A stretch of 51,701 nucleotides of DNA from an uncultured Phycisphaerales bacterium (GTDB lineage Bacteria > Planctomycetota > Phycisphaerae > Phycisphaerales > SM1A02): contig CAJQQE010000026.1 in assembly GCA_905480395.1 (NCBI GenBank), positions 1-51,701 of the forward strand. Direction: 5' to 3'. Below the pieces are notes generated by a model that saw nothing but the letters and a program-made list of their open reading frames with translations, made no database searches and was not told where the DNA came from. How positions within the stretch are numbered: the first letter of the stretch is position 1; each line of letters opens with the position of its first letter. The translations under genes were made by a program, and so were the position numbers. Of this stretch, positions 7,466 to 16,626 are shown piece after piece.

Positions 7466-9492
7466 GTCTTTCCCACCTCTTCCAAACACTCGGCCTGACG
7501 GTTCTTCACATGCTCTGGATCGGCGCCTTGATCGGTGGCGTGGCCTTCGTCTGGCTCCGATCGAATCAGGCCGCCGACCCACGGGCGAGATACGCCTGCG
7601 CCGTCGGTGGATTGATGGCACTCCTGGTTGGGACCGGCTTGACGTTCGCATTCTTGGCATCGATGAGCCCCACGCCAATCGTCTTCCCGGTCGACGCCGC
7701 CGGCCCTTCGACCACCGATGACCTGCAACTTTCCGTAGAAACGGCCTCTCTGCAGCGGAACTTCGACCGCGGTACGACAGGGCTCGGTCGCGCCACGACC
7801 TCGATGATCGCCTGGGGTTGGATCACCGGAATCGCCCTCATGTCCGTCCGTCTATTCCGCCAGTGGATCAGGGTTCGAAGGCTCCGGGTCGTCGGCATCG
7901 CCGAACCCTCCGCGGACTGGGCCCTGATGTTTGACACGTTGAAATCGAAGATCGGCATTGATTCTCAGATCTCGATGCTGGTCAGCCACACCATTGATTC
8001 ACCGATGGTCGTTGGCTGGCTTCGGCCGCTGGTGCTGGTGCCCGCCTCGGCATTCACCTCGCTCACCCCCGACCAACTCCAAACGGTCCTCGCGCACGAG
8101 CTGCAGCACATTGCCCGACGGGATCACCTCGTGAACATGCTCCAGGCTTTCATTGAAGTCCTGCTCTTCTTTCACCCGGTCACTTGGTGGCTTTCCAGGC
8201 AGATCCGTGTCGAACGGGAGAACTGCTGCGACGACGGCGCCCTGCTCGTGACGGGCGCTCCCCGGACCTTCGCGGAAGCATTGCTGGTGCTTGAGTCGCT
8301 TCGTTCCAACAAGAACCACTCACCCCAACTACTCACTGCCACCGGAGGATCACTCATGCATCGTGTCTCACGACTCTTCGGAACCAATCAGCCCCAGCCC
8401 CTGAACGCAGGGTGGCGCACGCTCTCTGCATGCACGCTGCTCGCGGCTGCGGGGCTCGCCTTCACCACCGCCGCCATCAATCCGGCCGCGGTGGCACAGG
8501 ATCGCCGCGGCACCAACGCTCAGACGGCTGACCTTGATGAACTCAAGGCGCAGATCGAAGCTCGGGCCAAGGCCATGGGCGAAGATCTTTGGCGACAGGT
8601 CGCGGCCGGCGAGATCAGTGAAGCCGACGCGAAGGCCCGCTTCGAGGAAGGCGAGCGACGCATGTGGATGCGCTACCGCGCCGCTGAGGAGAAGGCCGTG
8701 GGTGGCGGGAGCTCGAAGGCCGACTACGAAACAGCCGTCGAGAAAATGACCGAGATGGTCAAGGCCGGCAAGATCACCCGCGAACAGATGCAGCAACGAC
8801 TCGACCGAATGAAGCAGCCGGGGATGAAGAAGGCCGATGGCGGACGCAAGATGTCCAAGGCCGACTACGACAAGGCGGTCGAGAAAATGACCGAGATGGT
8901 CAAGGCTGGCAAGATCACCCGTGAACAGATGCAGCAACGACTCGACCGCATGAAACAGGCCGGGCAGAAGAAGACCGAGGACATCGATCTCAAGGCACTC
9001 AAGGCGAGGATCGAGGAACGCGTTCTCGCCATGGGCGTCGACCTCCGCAAGCAGGTTGCGGCTGGCAAGATCAGCGAAGCCGACGCGAAGGCTCGGTTTG
9101 AAGAGGGCGAGAAGCGGATGTGGATGCGGTACCGCGCCGCCGAGGAGAAGGCCGCCGCGGCCATGAAGGCTGGCGCGAAGAACACCGCGATCGATCTCGA
9201 CATGCTCAAGGCGAGGATCGAGGAACGCGTCCGCGCCATGGGTGTCGAACTTCGAAAGCAGGTCGCGGCCGGGGAGATCAGCGAATCCGACGCGAAGGCC
9301 CGGTTTGAAGAGGGCGAGAAAAAAATGTGGATGCGTTACCGCGCCGCCGAGGAAAAGTCCGCCGCGGGCGGAAAGTCCAAGACCGACTACGACGCCGCGG
9401 TCAAGAAGATGACCGAGATGGTCGAGTCCGGCAAGATCACTCGCGAGCAGATGCAGCAGCGGCTCGAACGCATGAAGCACGCCGACGATTGA
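7462..9492 (+). CDS. BlaR1/MecR1-like M56 membrane metalloprotease with repeat-array sensor region
   Basis: This is a 676-residue membrane protease and the likely sensor partner of the upstream BlaI. Hydrophobic segments lie at about residues 12-30, 43-66, 114-130 and 313-340. The zinc motif HELQH is at 212-216 (AHELQHIARRDH), with the downstream glutamate in the RVERENCCDDG segment, as in M56 peptidases. BlaR1 normally ends in a penicillin-binding sensor domain. Here no SxxK/SxN/KTG set is seen. Instead, residues about 357-676 hold a charged helical array of two repeat types in the order A-B-B-A-A-B. Type B (KMTEMVKAGKITREQMQQRL) resembles the short SHOCT motif. The signal sensed is probably not a beta-lactam; what it is cannot be read from sequence. 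Confidence 0.88.
   Translation: MSLSHLFQTLGLTVLHMLWIGALIGGVAFVWLRSNQAADPRARYACAVGGLMALLVGTGLTFAFLASMSPTPIVFPVDAAGPSTTDDLQLSVETASLQRNFDRGTTGLGRATTSMIAWGWITGIALMSVRLFRQWIRVRRLRVVGIAEPSADWALMFDTLKSKIGIDSQISMLVSHTIDSPMVVGWLRPLVLVPASAFTSLTPDQLQTVLAHELQHIARRDHLVNMLQAFIEVLLFFHPVTWWLSRQIRVERENCCDDGALLVTGAPRTFAEALLVLESLRSNKNHSPQLLTATGGSLMHRVSRLFGTNQPQPLNAGWRTLSACTLLAAAGLAFTTAAINPAAVAQDRRGTNAQTADLDELKAQIEARAKAMGEDLWRQVAAGEISEADAKARFEEGERRMWMRYRAAEEKAVGGGSSKADYETAVEKMTEMVKAGKITREQMQQRLDRMKQPGMKKADGGRKMSKADYDKAVEKMTEMVKAGKITREQMQQRLDRMKQAGQKKTEDIDLKALKARIEERVLAMGVDLRKQVAAGKISEADAKARFEEGEKRMWMRYRAAEEKAAAAMKAGAKNTAIDLDMLKARIEERVRAMGVELRKQVAAGEISESDAKARFEEGEKKMWMRYRAAEEKSAAGGKSKTDYDAAVKKMTEMVESGKITREQMQQRLERMKHADD
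8530..9489 (+). repeat. Coding repeat array A-B-B-A-A-B inside the BlaR1-like gene
   Basis: Type A (about 55 codons; motifs VAAGEISEADAKARFEEGE and MWMRYRAAEEK) begins near 8530, 8980 and 9190. Type B (about 36 codons; motifs AVEKMTEMVKAGKI and TREQMQQRL) begins at 8713, 8854 and 9376. Copies are nearly identical in protein and close in DNA, which points to recent internal duplication. The region is also prone to assembly or alignment slippage. Confidence 0.92.
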
Positions 9493-9530
9493 ACGATGGA
9501 CCGGTGTCCACGCCGGCGAAGGAAATCAAC

Positions 9531-9573
9531 GACCCCCGCAGCGACGACATGCTCGCCGCGGCGGGGGTCATTT
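9531..9573. terminator. Terminator between converging genes
   Basis: A 9-bp perfect stem, gacccccgc (9531-9539) with gcgggggtc (9561-9569), is followed by ATTTTATT. It lies between the stops of the BlaR1-like gene and the convergent transporter gene, and is best placed to end the former. Confidence 0.75.
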
Positions 9574-11099
9574 TATTGCTTCGGTGATTCCGGAGAACCC
9601 GGTATCGCCGCGATCGCCGCACTCAGCCCGGCGCCGAGGATCAGTCGCCATCCGAGCGCCAGGCTAGGGACGAACGCGTCGATACCGAGCGTGGCCTGAA
9701 CGTTTCGATCCGTCAAGAGAATGACCAGAGCACCGGCGACCAACGCCGTGATGATGGAACGCCCGGATCCTCGACGGGTGAACATGGCGACCAGGAAGAC
9801 GCCGAGGAGTCCGGCATAGGCGTAGGTCATGACCCCCAGCGCAAATTCCAGCAGGGTTTTTCCACTTCGAATCTGCCAGGCGGCGAGACCGATGGCGACC
9901 GCGGACAGCAGCAACGCCCAGACGATCATCGAAGCGCGACTCCAGAGTGTGGATGTTCGATCGCTGAGCGCCGGCCGCCCCCGACTCCTTCGCCAGGGCT
10001 GCACCAGATCGTTCATGGTTGTGGCCGCGAGGGCGTTCAGCGCTGAATCGAGGCTGCTCATCGCAGCCGCAAGGAGTCCTGCGACCATAAGGCCACGAAC
10101 TCCCAGTGGGAGTTCGGTCAGCATGAACTGAACCATCACGGCGCGATCGTCCCCATCGGCCCCGACCCGGACGGTGCCATGGACCTGGGTCTCGACCCAG
10201 AGCAGCAGCCCAATGGCCAGGAAGATGAATGCGATCGGCCAGCCGATCAGGTTGCTGAGCACACCGGCTCGAAGACCATCTTTCGGCGTCTTGCAGACCA
10301 GAAGCCGCTGGACATGATCTTGATCGACGGCATACGCGGCGACCAGGAAAATGGGGAGACCGAATAGACCGCTCCAGACCCCGAAGGTCTTTGACGGGTC
10401 GGGCGAAGTATCGAACATCCGCAACTTGTCTCGTCCCGCCTCACCTCCTGCCTGCAGCGTCGCGACGACTTCGTCCAGCGGCCGATCGATGAGGTTCCAG
10501 AGAACGATCAATGCGACCACGCCGACCACCGCCGCCACCACAGCCTGCATGACGTCGGTCCAGATGATCGCGCGAATTCCCCCGGCGATCGCATAGAGCG
10601 ACGTGCCGATGGCGACCAGGGTGATGGTCAGCGCCAGGGGGCCTGGCGCTGCGGATCCGAAGAGGACCCACGACACCGCGATCGCGGCCATAAACAGCCG
10701 GGCGCCGCTCGCCAAGAGCCGGCCGATCAGAAAACTGACGCCGGCCGCGGCGCCGGCGCCTGGGCCATACCGGTCACGGATGATGCCGTAGATGCTGGCG
10801 TGCGTCGATCGATAGAAGGCGGGCAGGAAGAAGATCCCGACGACGATCAACGCGGGAAGCCCCGCGAACTTGAAGACCATGTAGGTGAGATCGCCGCGGT
10901 ATGCCTGCTGGGGCATGCCGACGAAGGTCGCGGCACTCAAGACGGTGGCGACCACGCTGAACGACGCCGCCCAGGGTGGAATCGACCGTCCGGCCAGGAA
11001 GAACGAGTTTCCCTGATCACCGCGACGGCTTGCGATAAAGCCGATCGCCGCCACGACGGCGAGATATCCGATGACTACGAACCAGTCGAGAAGAGGCAT
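9573..11099 (-). CDS. Sodium:solute symporter (SSS family)
   Basis: This 508-residue integral membrane protein has about 13 hydrophobic segments. It starts at ATG 11099. The N-terminal LDWFVVIGYLAVVAAIGF and the following FFLAGRSIPPWAASFSVVAT are the classic first helices of SSS carriers. The GMPQQAYRGD and ASIYGIIRDRYG segments further match the family, whose members import sugars, organic acids or amino acids with sodium. The substrate cannot be decided from sequence. It is transcribed divergently from trpD with only 82 bp between the starts, so the promoters overlap or face each other there. No other transport gene is adjacent. Confidence 0.92.
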   Translation of the reverse strand: MPLLDWFVVIGYLAVVAAIGFIASRRGDQGNSFFLAGRSIPPWAASFSVVATVLSAATFVGMPQQAYRGDLTYMVFKFAGLPALIVVGIFFLPAFYRSTHASIYGIIRDRYGPGAGAAAGVSFLIGRLLASGARLFMAAIAVSWVLFGSAAPGPLALTITLVAIGTSLYAIAGGIRAIIWTDVMQAVVAAVVGVVALIVLWNLIDRPLDEVVATLQAGGEAGRDKLRMFDTSPDPSKTFGVWSGLFGLPIFLVAAYAVDQDHVQRLLVCKTPKDGLRAGVLSNLIGWPIAFIFLAIGLLLWVETQVHGTVRVGADGDDRAVMVQFMLTELPLGVRGLMVAGLLAAAMSSLDSALNALAATTMNDLVQPWRRSRGRPALSDRTSTLWSRASMIVWALLLSAVAIGLAAWQIRSGKTLLEFALGVMTYAYAGLLGVFLVAMFTRRGSGRSIITALVAGALVILLTDRNVQATLGIDAFVPSLALGWRLILGAGLSAAIAAIPGSPESPKQ

Positions 11100-11181
11100 G
11101 CATTGAAGAGCCTACGCATTCGTTCCGCATCCTGCCGTGGCAGGGTTGAGGGATGGGATTCCGCCCCCGTACCATGCAGCC

Positions 11182-12273
11182 ATGACACCTTCGGAATCCA
11201 ACTCAACTTCGAGCGCTTCCGGCCTTCCGGAATTCGGTCGACCGGAACACCCCGGAGACCTCACGCCTTTCCTCAAGCACCTGCTTGCCGGTCGCACGCT
11301 TTCCGAAGATCAGGCGCGGGCAGCATTCGAAGGCATCATGACGGGGACCGCGCATCATGCCGAGATGGGTGCGCTGCTCGCGCTATTGGCGACTCGACTT
11401 CCGACCGTTGACGAGCTCGTCGGCGCGGCGGGTGTGATGCGAGAGAAGGTCGATCCGCTGGAGACCGGAATTCCGGCTGACCAACTGCTCGATACCGCGG
11501 GAACCGGAGGCGCGCCGAAGACCTTTAACGTCTCGACGGCGGCCGCGATCGTGGCCGCCGCCGCGGGCGTGAAAGTTGCGAAGCACGGCAACCGATCCCG
11601 GACCGGCCGGGGCTCGGCCGAAGTGCTTGACGCGCTGGGGGTCGATGTCGACGCCGGTCGAGACGTGCAACGACAATGTCTCGAGCAGGCGGGTGTCGCA
11701 TTCTGTTTCGCGATTCACCATCACCCCGCGGCCAAGCACGCCATGCCGGTGCGCAAGGCGCTCGGATTTCCGACCATTTTCAACCTCCTCGGCCCACTGA
11801 CCAGTCCGGCGGGTGCCGGTCGGCAGATCATGGGCGTCTACGACGATCGGTTCGTTCGACCAATCGCAGAGACCCACGCGCGTCTCGGCACGGTCCGCGC
11901 TCTCGTCTTTCACTCTGGTGACGGTCTCGACGAGTGCTCGATTGGTGCGCCCACGCACGTCGCTGACGTGAAAAATGGCGAGGTCACCGAGTACGAGATC
12001 GATGCAACGACCTTCGGGCTGAGATCCGCGTCAATCGCCGAGTTGCAAGTCCGTGATCTCGACCATGCCGCCACGCTGGTCCGCGACATTTTGGAAAACC
12101 GCGAAGTCGGACCATCGCTCGACATGACCCTGCTCAACGCGGCGGCGGCGATGGTGGCCGCGGGCATCGCGAGTTCGTTCGGAGAGGGCGTGGACCAAGC
12201 TCGCAAGACGATCCGGTCTGGGGCCGCCGCCACGACGCTCGAGTCACTGGTTCACGCTTCCAACCAGGCTTGA
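11182..12273 (+). CDS. trpD: Anthranilate phosphoribosyltransferase
   Basis: This 363-residue enzyme joins anthranilate to PRPP in the second committed step of tryptophan synthesis. Visible motifs are the PRPP loop DTAGTGGAPKTFNVST, the KHGNRSRTGRGSAEVL segment that binds PRPP and anthranilate, and DGLDECSIG near the metal site. The ATG at 11182 is chosen over a GTG at 11137 because the added 15 residues are not conserved-looking. The protein has a 30-residue N-terminal extension before the helical domain (TPFLKHLLAGRTLSEDQA). The gene stands alone, away from other trp genes, as is common in planctomycetes. It is followed by 160 bp with no gene. Confidence 0.96.
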   Translation: MTPSESNSTSSASGLPEFGRPEHPGDLTPFLKHLLAGRTLSEDQARAAFEGIMTGTAHHAEMGALLALLATRLPTVDELVGAAGVMREKVDPLETGIPADQLLDTAGTGGAPKTFNVSTAAAIVAAAAGVKVAKHGNRSRTGRGSAEVLDALGVDVDAGRDVQRQCLEQAGVAFCFAIHHHPAAKHAMPVRKALGFPTIFNLLGPLTSPAGAGRQIMGVYDDRFVRPIAETHARLGTVRALVFHSGDGLDECSIGAPTHVADVKNGEVTEYEIDATTFGLRSASIAELQVRDLDHAATLVRDILENREVGPSLDMTLLNAAAAMVAAGIASSFGEGVDQARKTIRSGAAATTLESLVHASNQA

Positions 12274-12433
12274 CGCACCTTGGCGTGGCGTTGAAGAGAT
12301 CAGATGATGGTTCCGCGAGAGAATCCTCGAGGAATCTGCTTGTGATCGAGGCCTTGAACGAGGAACATTGGTGGGCTTCGAGAAAGGCTCGATTCTTCAC
12401 TCAATAATGCTGATGAATGGAGAGAGATTGTTG

Positions 12434-13840
12434 ATGAACCTCCGTCGTCTTGGAATCCGGCTGGCAGCTTCTGCCCTTGCCGTTTGTACTCCCGCCTTTG
12501 CGGGCGGTGACAATCCCGACTGCACCATTCCTGAGATCAGCCCCTTTACGGCAGCTCCGGGATGGACGTACTTCTACAGCGGTTCGATCGGCCCCGCATC
12601 CCTGGTGCATCGGACGCCTCCGGCGCACATCCCATTCGATCGAATGCAGGTCCTGGAAGACGCGCCATCAATCACCATCGAAGCGATGATTCCGAAAGTC
12701 AGCAAGACGGGGCAGATCTTTTATGTCCCTGAAAAGCGTACGATCGACAACCCGGTCCTCATGGTGAGTTGGGTCCATTCCACGGCCGCGCGATTTACCG
12801 AATTTGAAGATCTCTGTGACACCTTTAACTGGCAAGCGATACCGAAATTCGGCGAATACGAATGCAATCCGAATCTCGATAATCGCGGTGGCAACATCTG
12901 GTTCGCCAAAGATGGTGATCTAAAGTCTTACCTCGATGAGATTGTTGGACTCGATCGTCGGTGTTTGAATCCGGCGTTCAGCCAAAATGGTTGCACGGAT
13001 GCGCTGCTCTGGGGTGTGGCGCCGCTCGGTCTCCCATTCGGTTTTTCACCGCCGATCCCCTCGTACGATCCGTACGGAGACGCGATTGCGGCTTGGTGGA
13101 AGCAATTCTTAATCGTGTCAATTGTTGATCGGGATGACGTCGTTCGACCCTCCTACAACCCGTCGGTCGCGCCGGCGACGGCTGATCGTGAAACCAGAAA
13201 CGGCGAACCAATCTGGGATGTCGATCTCGGGCGATATCGTTTTGCGGATCCGAATAAGAAGGATGAAGTTGGCGCTTTCCTTGCGCAACAGGGGGCGATT
13301 GAAGATTTCGTCGGCTACATCGGAGGCGAATGCGGCAATCCCGCTGACACCCTTCGTGGACCGGGCGGTTTTTATAAGTGGTTGTCGCAGTGGCAGGCGA
13401 ATTCCTGGAATGGTGAGGCCCCATACGGCGTTTTTCCGTATTCCTCGGTTGGGTTCACGCTCAACTGGCAGTTGAGTCCAAGCGGCGCCGATCCCACGTT
13501 CTATTCGCAGAGCGAGTTTCTTCTCAAGGGAGAGCAGCCCGCGTATGTCATCGGAACTTGGTCCGGATCGCAGTATCTGGGCGAAAGGCAGCCCGGCCAA
13601 GTCGGCTGGTGGGATAGTTGCCCAGAGGATCTCAATATGGACGGCGCGGTCAATGCGGCGGACCTTGGCATTCTCATGGCAGCCTGGGGAACGCCAAATC
13701 CATGTTCAAACTTCAACAGCCAGACACCCATGGTGGACGCCGGCGATCTGGGACGCTTGCTTTCCGCATGGGGCGAGTGCCCGGGATGGCCTCAAGAACT
13801 GATCGACGCGGGGCTCGTGCCTTCTGACTATGAACCCTGA
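12434..13840 (+). CDS. Secreted dockerin-like protein of unknown function
   Basis: This 468-residue protein starts at ATG 12434, preceded by GGAGAG, and has a clear signal peptide (NLRRLGIRLAASALAV, cleaved after PAFA). The upstream in-frame ATGs at 12410 and 12416 would place charged residues before it. The main body, about residues 30-400, is rich in aromatic residues, proline and glycine with scattered cysteines, and I do not recognise it. Two dockerin-like loops close the protein (DLNMDGAVNAADLGILMAAW and a degenerate second one ending LLSAWGECPGW). By analogy with the other dockerin-like proteins here it is probably exported to the cell surface or medium. Whether it is an enzyme or a binding protein is open. 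Confidence 0.85.
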   Translation: MNLRRLGIRLAASALAVCTPAFAGGDNPDCTIPEISPFTAAPGWTYFYSGSIGPASLVHRTPPAHIPFDRMQVLEDAPSITIEAMIPKVSKTGQIFYVPEKRTIDNPVLMVSWVHSTAARFTEFEDLCDTFNWQAIPKFGEYECNPNLDNRGGNIWFAKDGDLKSYLDEIVGLDRRCLNPAFSQNGCTDALLWGVAPLGLPFGFSPPIPSYDPYGDAIAAWWKQFLIVSIVDRDDVVRPSYNPSVAPATADRETRNGEPIWDVDLGRYRFADPNKKDEVGAFLAQQGAIEDFVGYIGGECGNPADTLRGPGGFYKWLSQWQANSWNGEAPYGVFPYSSVGFTLNWQLSPSGADPTFYSQSEFLLKGEQPAYVIGTWSGSQYLGERQPGQVGWWDSCPEDLNMDGAVNAADLGILMAAWGTPNPCSNFNSQTPMVDAGDLGRLLSAWGECPGWPQELIDAGLVPSDYEP

Positions 13841-13869
13841 ACTCAGAGACTGAAAACTCCGTCCAAGGT

Positions 13870-13918
13870 CGATGACGACATTCCGCCGATTCAGCGGAAT
13901 GTCGCCATCGTCGTTCTA
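13870..13918 (+). terminator. Hairpin terminator after the dockerin-like protein
   Basis: An 11-bp perfect stem (13876-13886 with 13894-13904) extends by 5 more pairs after one mismatch (13870-13874 with 13906-13910). The T-rich tail is weak. It sits between the stop at 13840 and the comEC start at 13933. Confidence 0.65.
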
Positions 13919-13932
13919 TCGTCGACGGGAAC

Positions 13933-16626
13933 GTGGACCACAGACTCGCTCCAACCGGTGGTGACGTCGGATTCGCCATCGGCCTTGGCGCCGTGATCGG
14001 TGCGGGGATGTCGTCATGGTCGTCCGGCATTTCGATCATCTTTTTGGCTGTTGCGGTGAGCGTCGTCGGCTTCGGATGGTTGGTCTGCCGCTCACCTCTG
14101 GTCGCGGATACCCCGGGGGGTCGGCGTGATATCAAACCGTTGATCATCGTGAGCGTCGGTACCGCGGCGCTGTTTGTCGTTCGGGGGCAAGTGTCGTTCG
14201 GCAGTGGAACATCGTCGATTTCTTCGTTTCCGGAAACGACGCGGCTGGTCGATATTGAAGGCCAGTTCATCGAAAAACCGCGTCCGATCTCCGGGGGATC
14301 GCAGCGATATCGATCCGATGTTGTCGATCCTCCGACCATGGCGAGATTCGAAATCCGCCGAAAACACTTTGGCTCGATGATCCCAGGTACGAGTTCGTCC
14401 GGCGAGATGGTCTCGGTTCGTTTCGATCGATCAACATCGCTCGCGATTCCGGGCCTTCAGCTCCGAATGATCGCACGGCTCGAGCCGATGTCGCCGGCGA
14501 TGAATCCCGGCCAACGCGAGCGGATACTTCTAACGGCGAAAGATATTCCCGCCATTCTGGTGGTGAGTGACCCAGCGTTGGTGGCCATTTCGACGAACGA
14601 GGCAGGTGACCCGATCATCGAGTGGTGGATTCTGATTCGCAGCGCGATTCGCGAGCGGTTGATGGCGGCCGCGGATCGGGTGGCGGGGCGCCCTGGGCAA
14701 AGTGCGGCTGGCGGAGGTCTCATCCGAAGTCTGCTGGTCGGTGACCGGCGGGATCTTGATGATGCCGTCAGACGAGACTTCACCAAAACAGGTCTTGCCC
14801 ATCTCCTGGCAATCAGTGGTCTTCATCTGGCGGTACTCGCCGCGATTCCCTGGTTTGGACTGCAATGGATCGGCGTTGGCCGGCGACTTCGAAGCGTGGC
14901 GGCGATGTCGTTACTCGTCGGATACGGTTGGATTCTCGATTCGACCGCGAGTATCGATCGAGCCACCTTCATGGGCGCCGTGATGTTCCTCGGCGCCGCG
15001 ATGGGAATTCGATTTCGACCGGTTCCGCTCCTTGCGGCGGCGGCGACAATGTTGCTCTGGTTTGATCCGGACCTGGTCGCCCAGACCGGATTTCAGTTGA
15101 GCTTCGCAGCCACGACCGCGTTGGTGGTGTCTATGAACAAGGCGCGAAGACGCTGGTTTGGACCACGTGACGCGATCGGCGTCACGCGTCGAGGCATTCT
15201 TCGAAACAGATGGACCGCCGCTCTCACCGCCGCGATCGTCGCGTGGTTGGCAACCATGCCCATCGTGCAGAGTCGATTTGGGGTGGTCGCGATGATTTCA
15301 GTTCCGGCGACGCTGATGGTCGCCCCCGCGGTGGCGCTGATCCTCGTCGTGGGATTTCCACTCCTGATGCTGGCGCACGTCGCGCCTCGCCTCGCCGAGA
15401 TACTGGCCTGGCCGCTCCGCGCTTTCAGCGAGGCGCTGTGCGGCCAACTCGCGAGTCTGGCAGAGACGGCCCCGATTGTGACCGCAGCCGATTTCGGTCC
15501 TGTATGGACGACGGTCGCCACCGTACTGGCGGTTGTGGTGCCAGGCCTTGAAAAGTCGCGGCGCTGGCGGATCGGCGCCGGGTTGATCCTGATGGCGATG
15601 CTGGGCCTTCCACTGGCTCCAGGGTTTCGAAGCGAAGTTCGTCAGGGATTTCAGATTGATCAACTCGCGGTGGGCGACGGGACCGCGATCCTCCTCCGAA
15701 CCCCGGAAGGAAGTGTGCTCTTCGATGGTGGGAGCGCCTCGATTGATCGGGTGGGCGAACGATTGATCGTGCCCGCGCTGCGAGCCCTTGGTGTTCGGCA
15801 TCTTGATGCCATTGTGATCTCCCATCCCAATCTCGATCACTTCGGCGGCGTGGTCGGGGTGGTGCACCGAATTCCGACGGATCGAATTCTGATCTCGGAA
15901 GCGTTCGTTCACGTAGCCAGATCGGAACCGATGTCAGCCGTTCGAGCACACCTCGACGACCTGCGCGGCGCCGTCTCGAAGATTGAAGTGGTCTGCCGTG
16001 GGAATCGCCGGGAGCTTGGGGGCGCCGAGTGGCTCTTTCTCCATCCGGCGCCGGGAGAGTTGTCGCGGACGGTGAATGATGGCTCCATCGTCGCGCTGGT
16101 CACGCCAATTTCGAGCGCTCGGTCGGGTGAAACGGAGCGCACGCCCCCGATCGATACGAGCTCACCGCTGGTGCAGTCCGCCCACGCCGCATTCGCGTCG
16201 AAGTGTGGGGTACTCCTTCTTGGTGATCTTCAGGATGAAGGTGTGGCGAGGATTATTCAGCGGGAGCCTCAACTTCGGGCGGCGGTTATGGAACTTCCGC
16301 ATCATGGCAGTTGGAGACCGATTGTTGAGGAGTTGATTGATCGGGTCAATCCACGCATCGTGCTTCAGTCGACGGGGCGGCGACGATTCGAGTCTGATCG
16401 TTTTGGGCCGGCCTGTGATGGTCGAATCCGCTTCGTCACGTGTCGAGACGGCGCCGCGACGATCGTGTTCGACGGCGAGGGATCAGTATCGATGAAGACT
16501 CGAAGAACGGATTTGGCAGCCGACATCCTTCTTCCCATCCGGAGGCAAGGTCTGGATGCCATCACGGCCGCGCCGGAGAGTTTGTTTCCATCTCAATCAT
16601 GGCATCACCGAATGCTTTTCCCATGA
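13933..16626 (+). CDS. comEC: ComEC/Rec2-family DNA uptake channel protein
   Basis: This 897-residue membrane protein of natural transformation is thought to carry single-stranded DNA across the inner membrane. Order: hydrophobic N-terminus, a soluble DUF4131-like region (about 75-200), and a competence domain with many membrane helices that begins with GLIRSLLVGDRRDL and the hallmark HLLAISGLHLAVLAA. The C-terminal metallo-beta-lactamase domain starts near residue 575. Its metal site is SHPNLDHFGG (H631, D635, H636), and LPHHGS lies near residue 790, so the nuclease-like domain appears intact. The GTG at 13933 is the furthest start after the terminator. Its 3' end overlaps the convergent esterase gene by 65 bp. 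No other competence gene is in the window. Confidence 0.93.
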   Translation: MDHRLAPTGGDVGFAIGLGAVIGAGMSSWSSGISIIFLAVAVSVVGFGWLVCRSPLVADTPGGRRDIKPLIIVSVGTAALFVVRGQVSFGSGTSSISSFPETTRLVDIEGQFIEKPRPISGGSQRYRSDVVDPPTMARFEIRRKHFGSMIPGTSSSGEMVSVRFDRSTSLAIPGLQLRMIARLEPMSPAMNPGQRERILLTAKDIPAILVVSDPALVAISTNEAGDPIIEWWILIRSAIRERLMAAADRVAGRPGQSAAGGGLIRSLLVGDRRDLDDAVRRDFTKTGLAHLLAISGLHLAVLAAIPWFGLQWIGVGRRLRSVAAMSLLVGYGWILDSTASIDRATFMGAVMFLGAAMGIRFRPVPLLAAAATMLLWFDPDLVAQTGFQLSFAATTALVVSMNKARRRWFGPRDAIGVTRRGILRNRWTAALTAAIVAWLATMPIVQSRFGVVAMISVPATLMVAPAVALILVVGFPLLMLAHVAPRLAEILAWPLRAFSEALCGQLASLAETAPIVTAADFGPVWTTVATVLAVVVPGLEKSRRWRIGAGLILMAMLGLPLAPGFRSEVRQGFQIDQLAVGDGTAILLRTPEGSVLFDGGSASIDRVGERLIVPALRALGVRHLDAIVISHPNLDHFGGVVGVVHRIPTDRILISEAFVHVARSEPMSAVRAHLDDLRGAVSKIEVVCRGNRRELGGAEWLFLHPAPGELSRTVNDGSIVALVTPISSARSGETERTPPIDTSSPLVQSAHAAFASKCGVLLLGDLQDEGVARIIQREPQLRAAVMELPHHGSWRPIVEELIDRVNPRIVLQSTGRRRFESDRFGPACDGRIRFVTCRDGAATIVFDGEGSVSMKTRRTDLAADILLPIRRQGLDAITAAPESLFPSQSWHHRMLFP

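Noticed and set aside
8368-9480. 370-residue repetitive minus-strand frame
   Set aside because: It is the antisense of the BlaR1-like repeat array, so its repeats are inherited and not independent.
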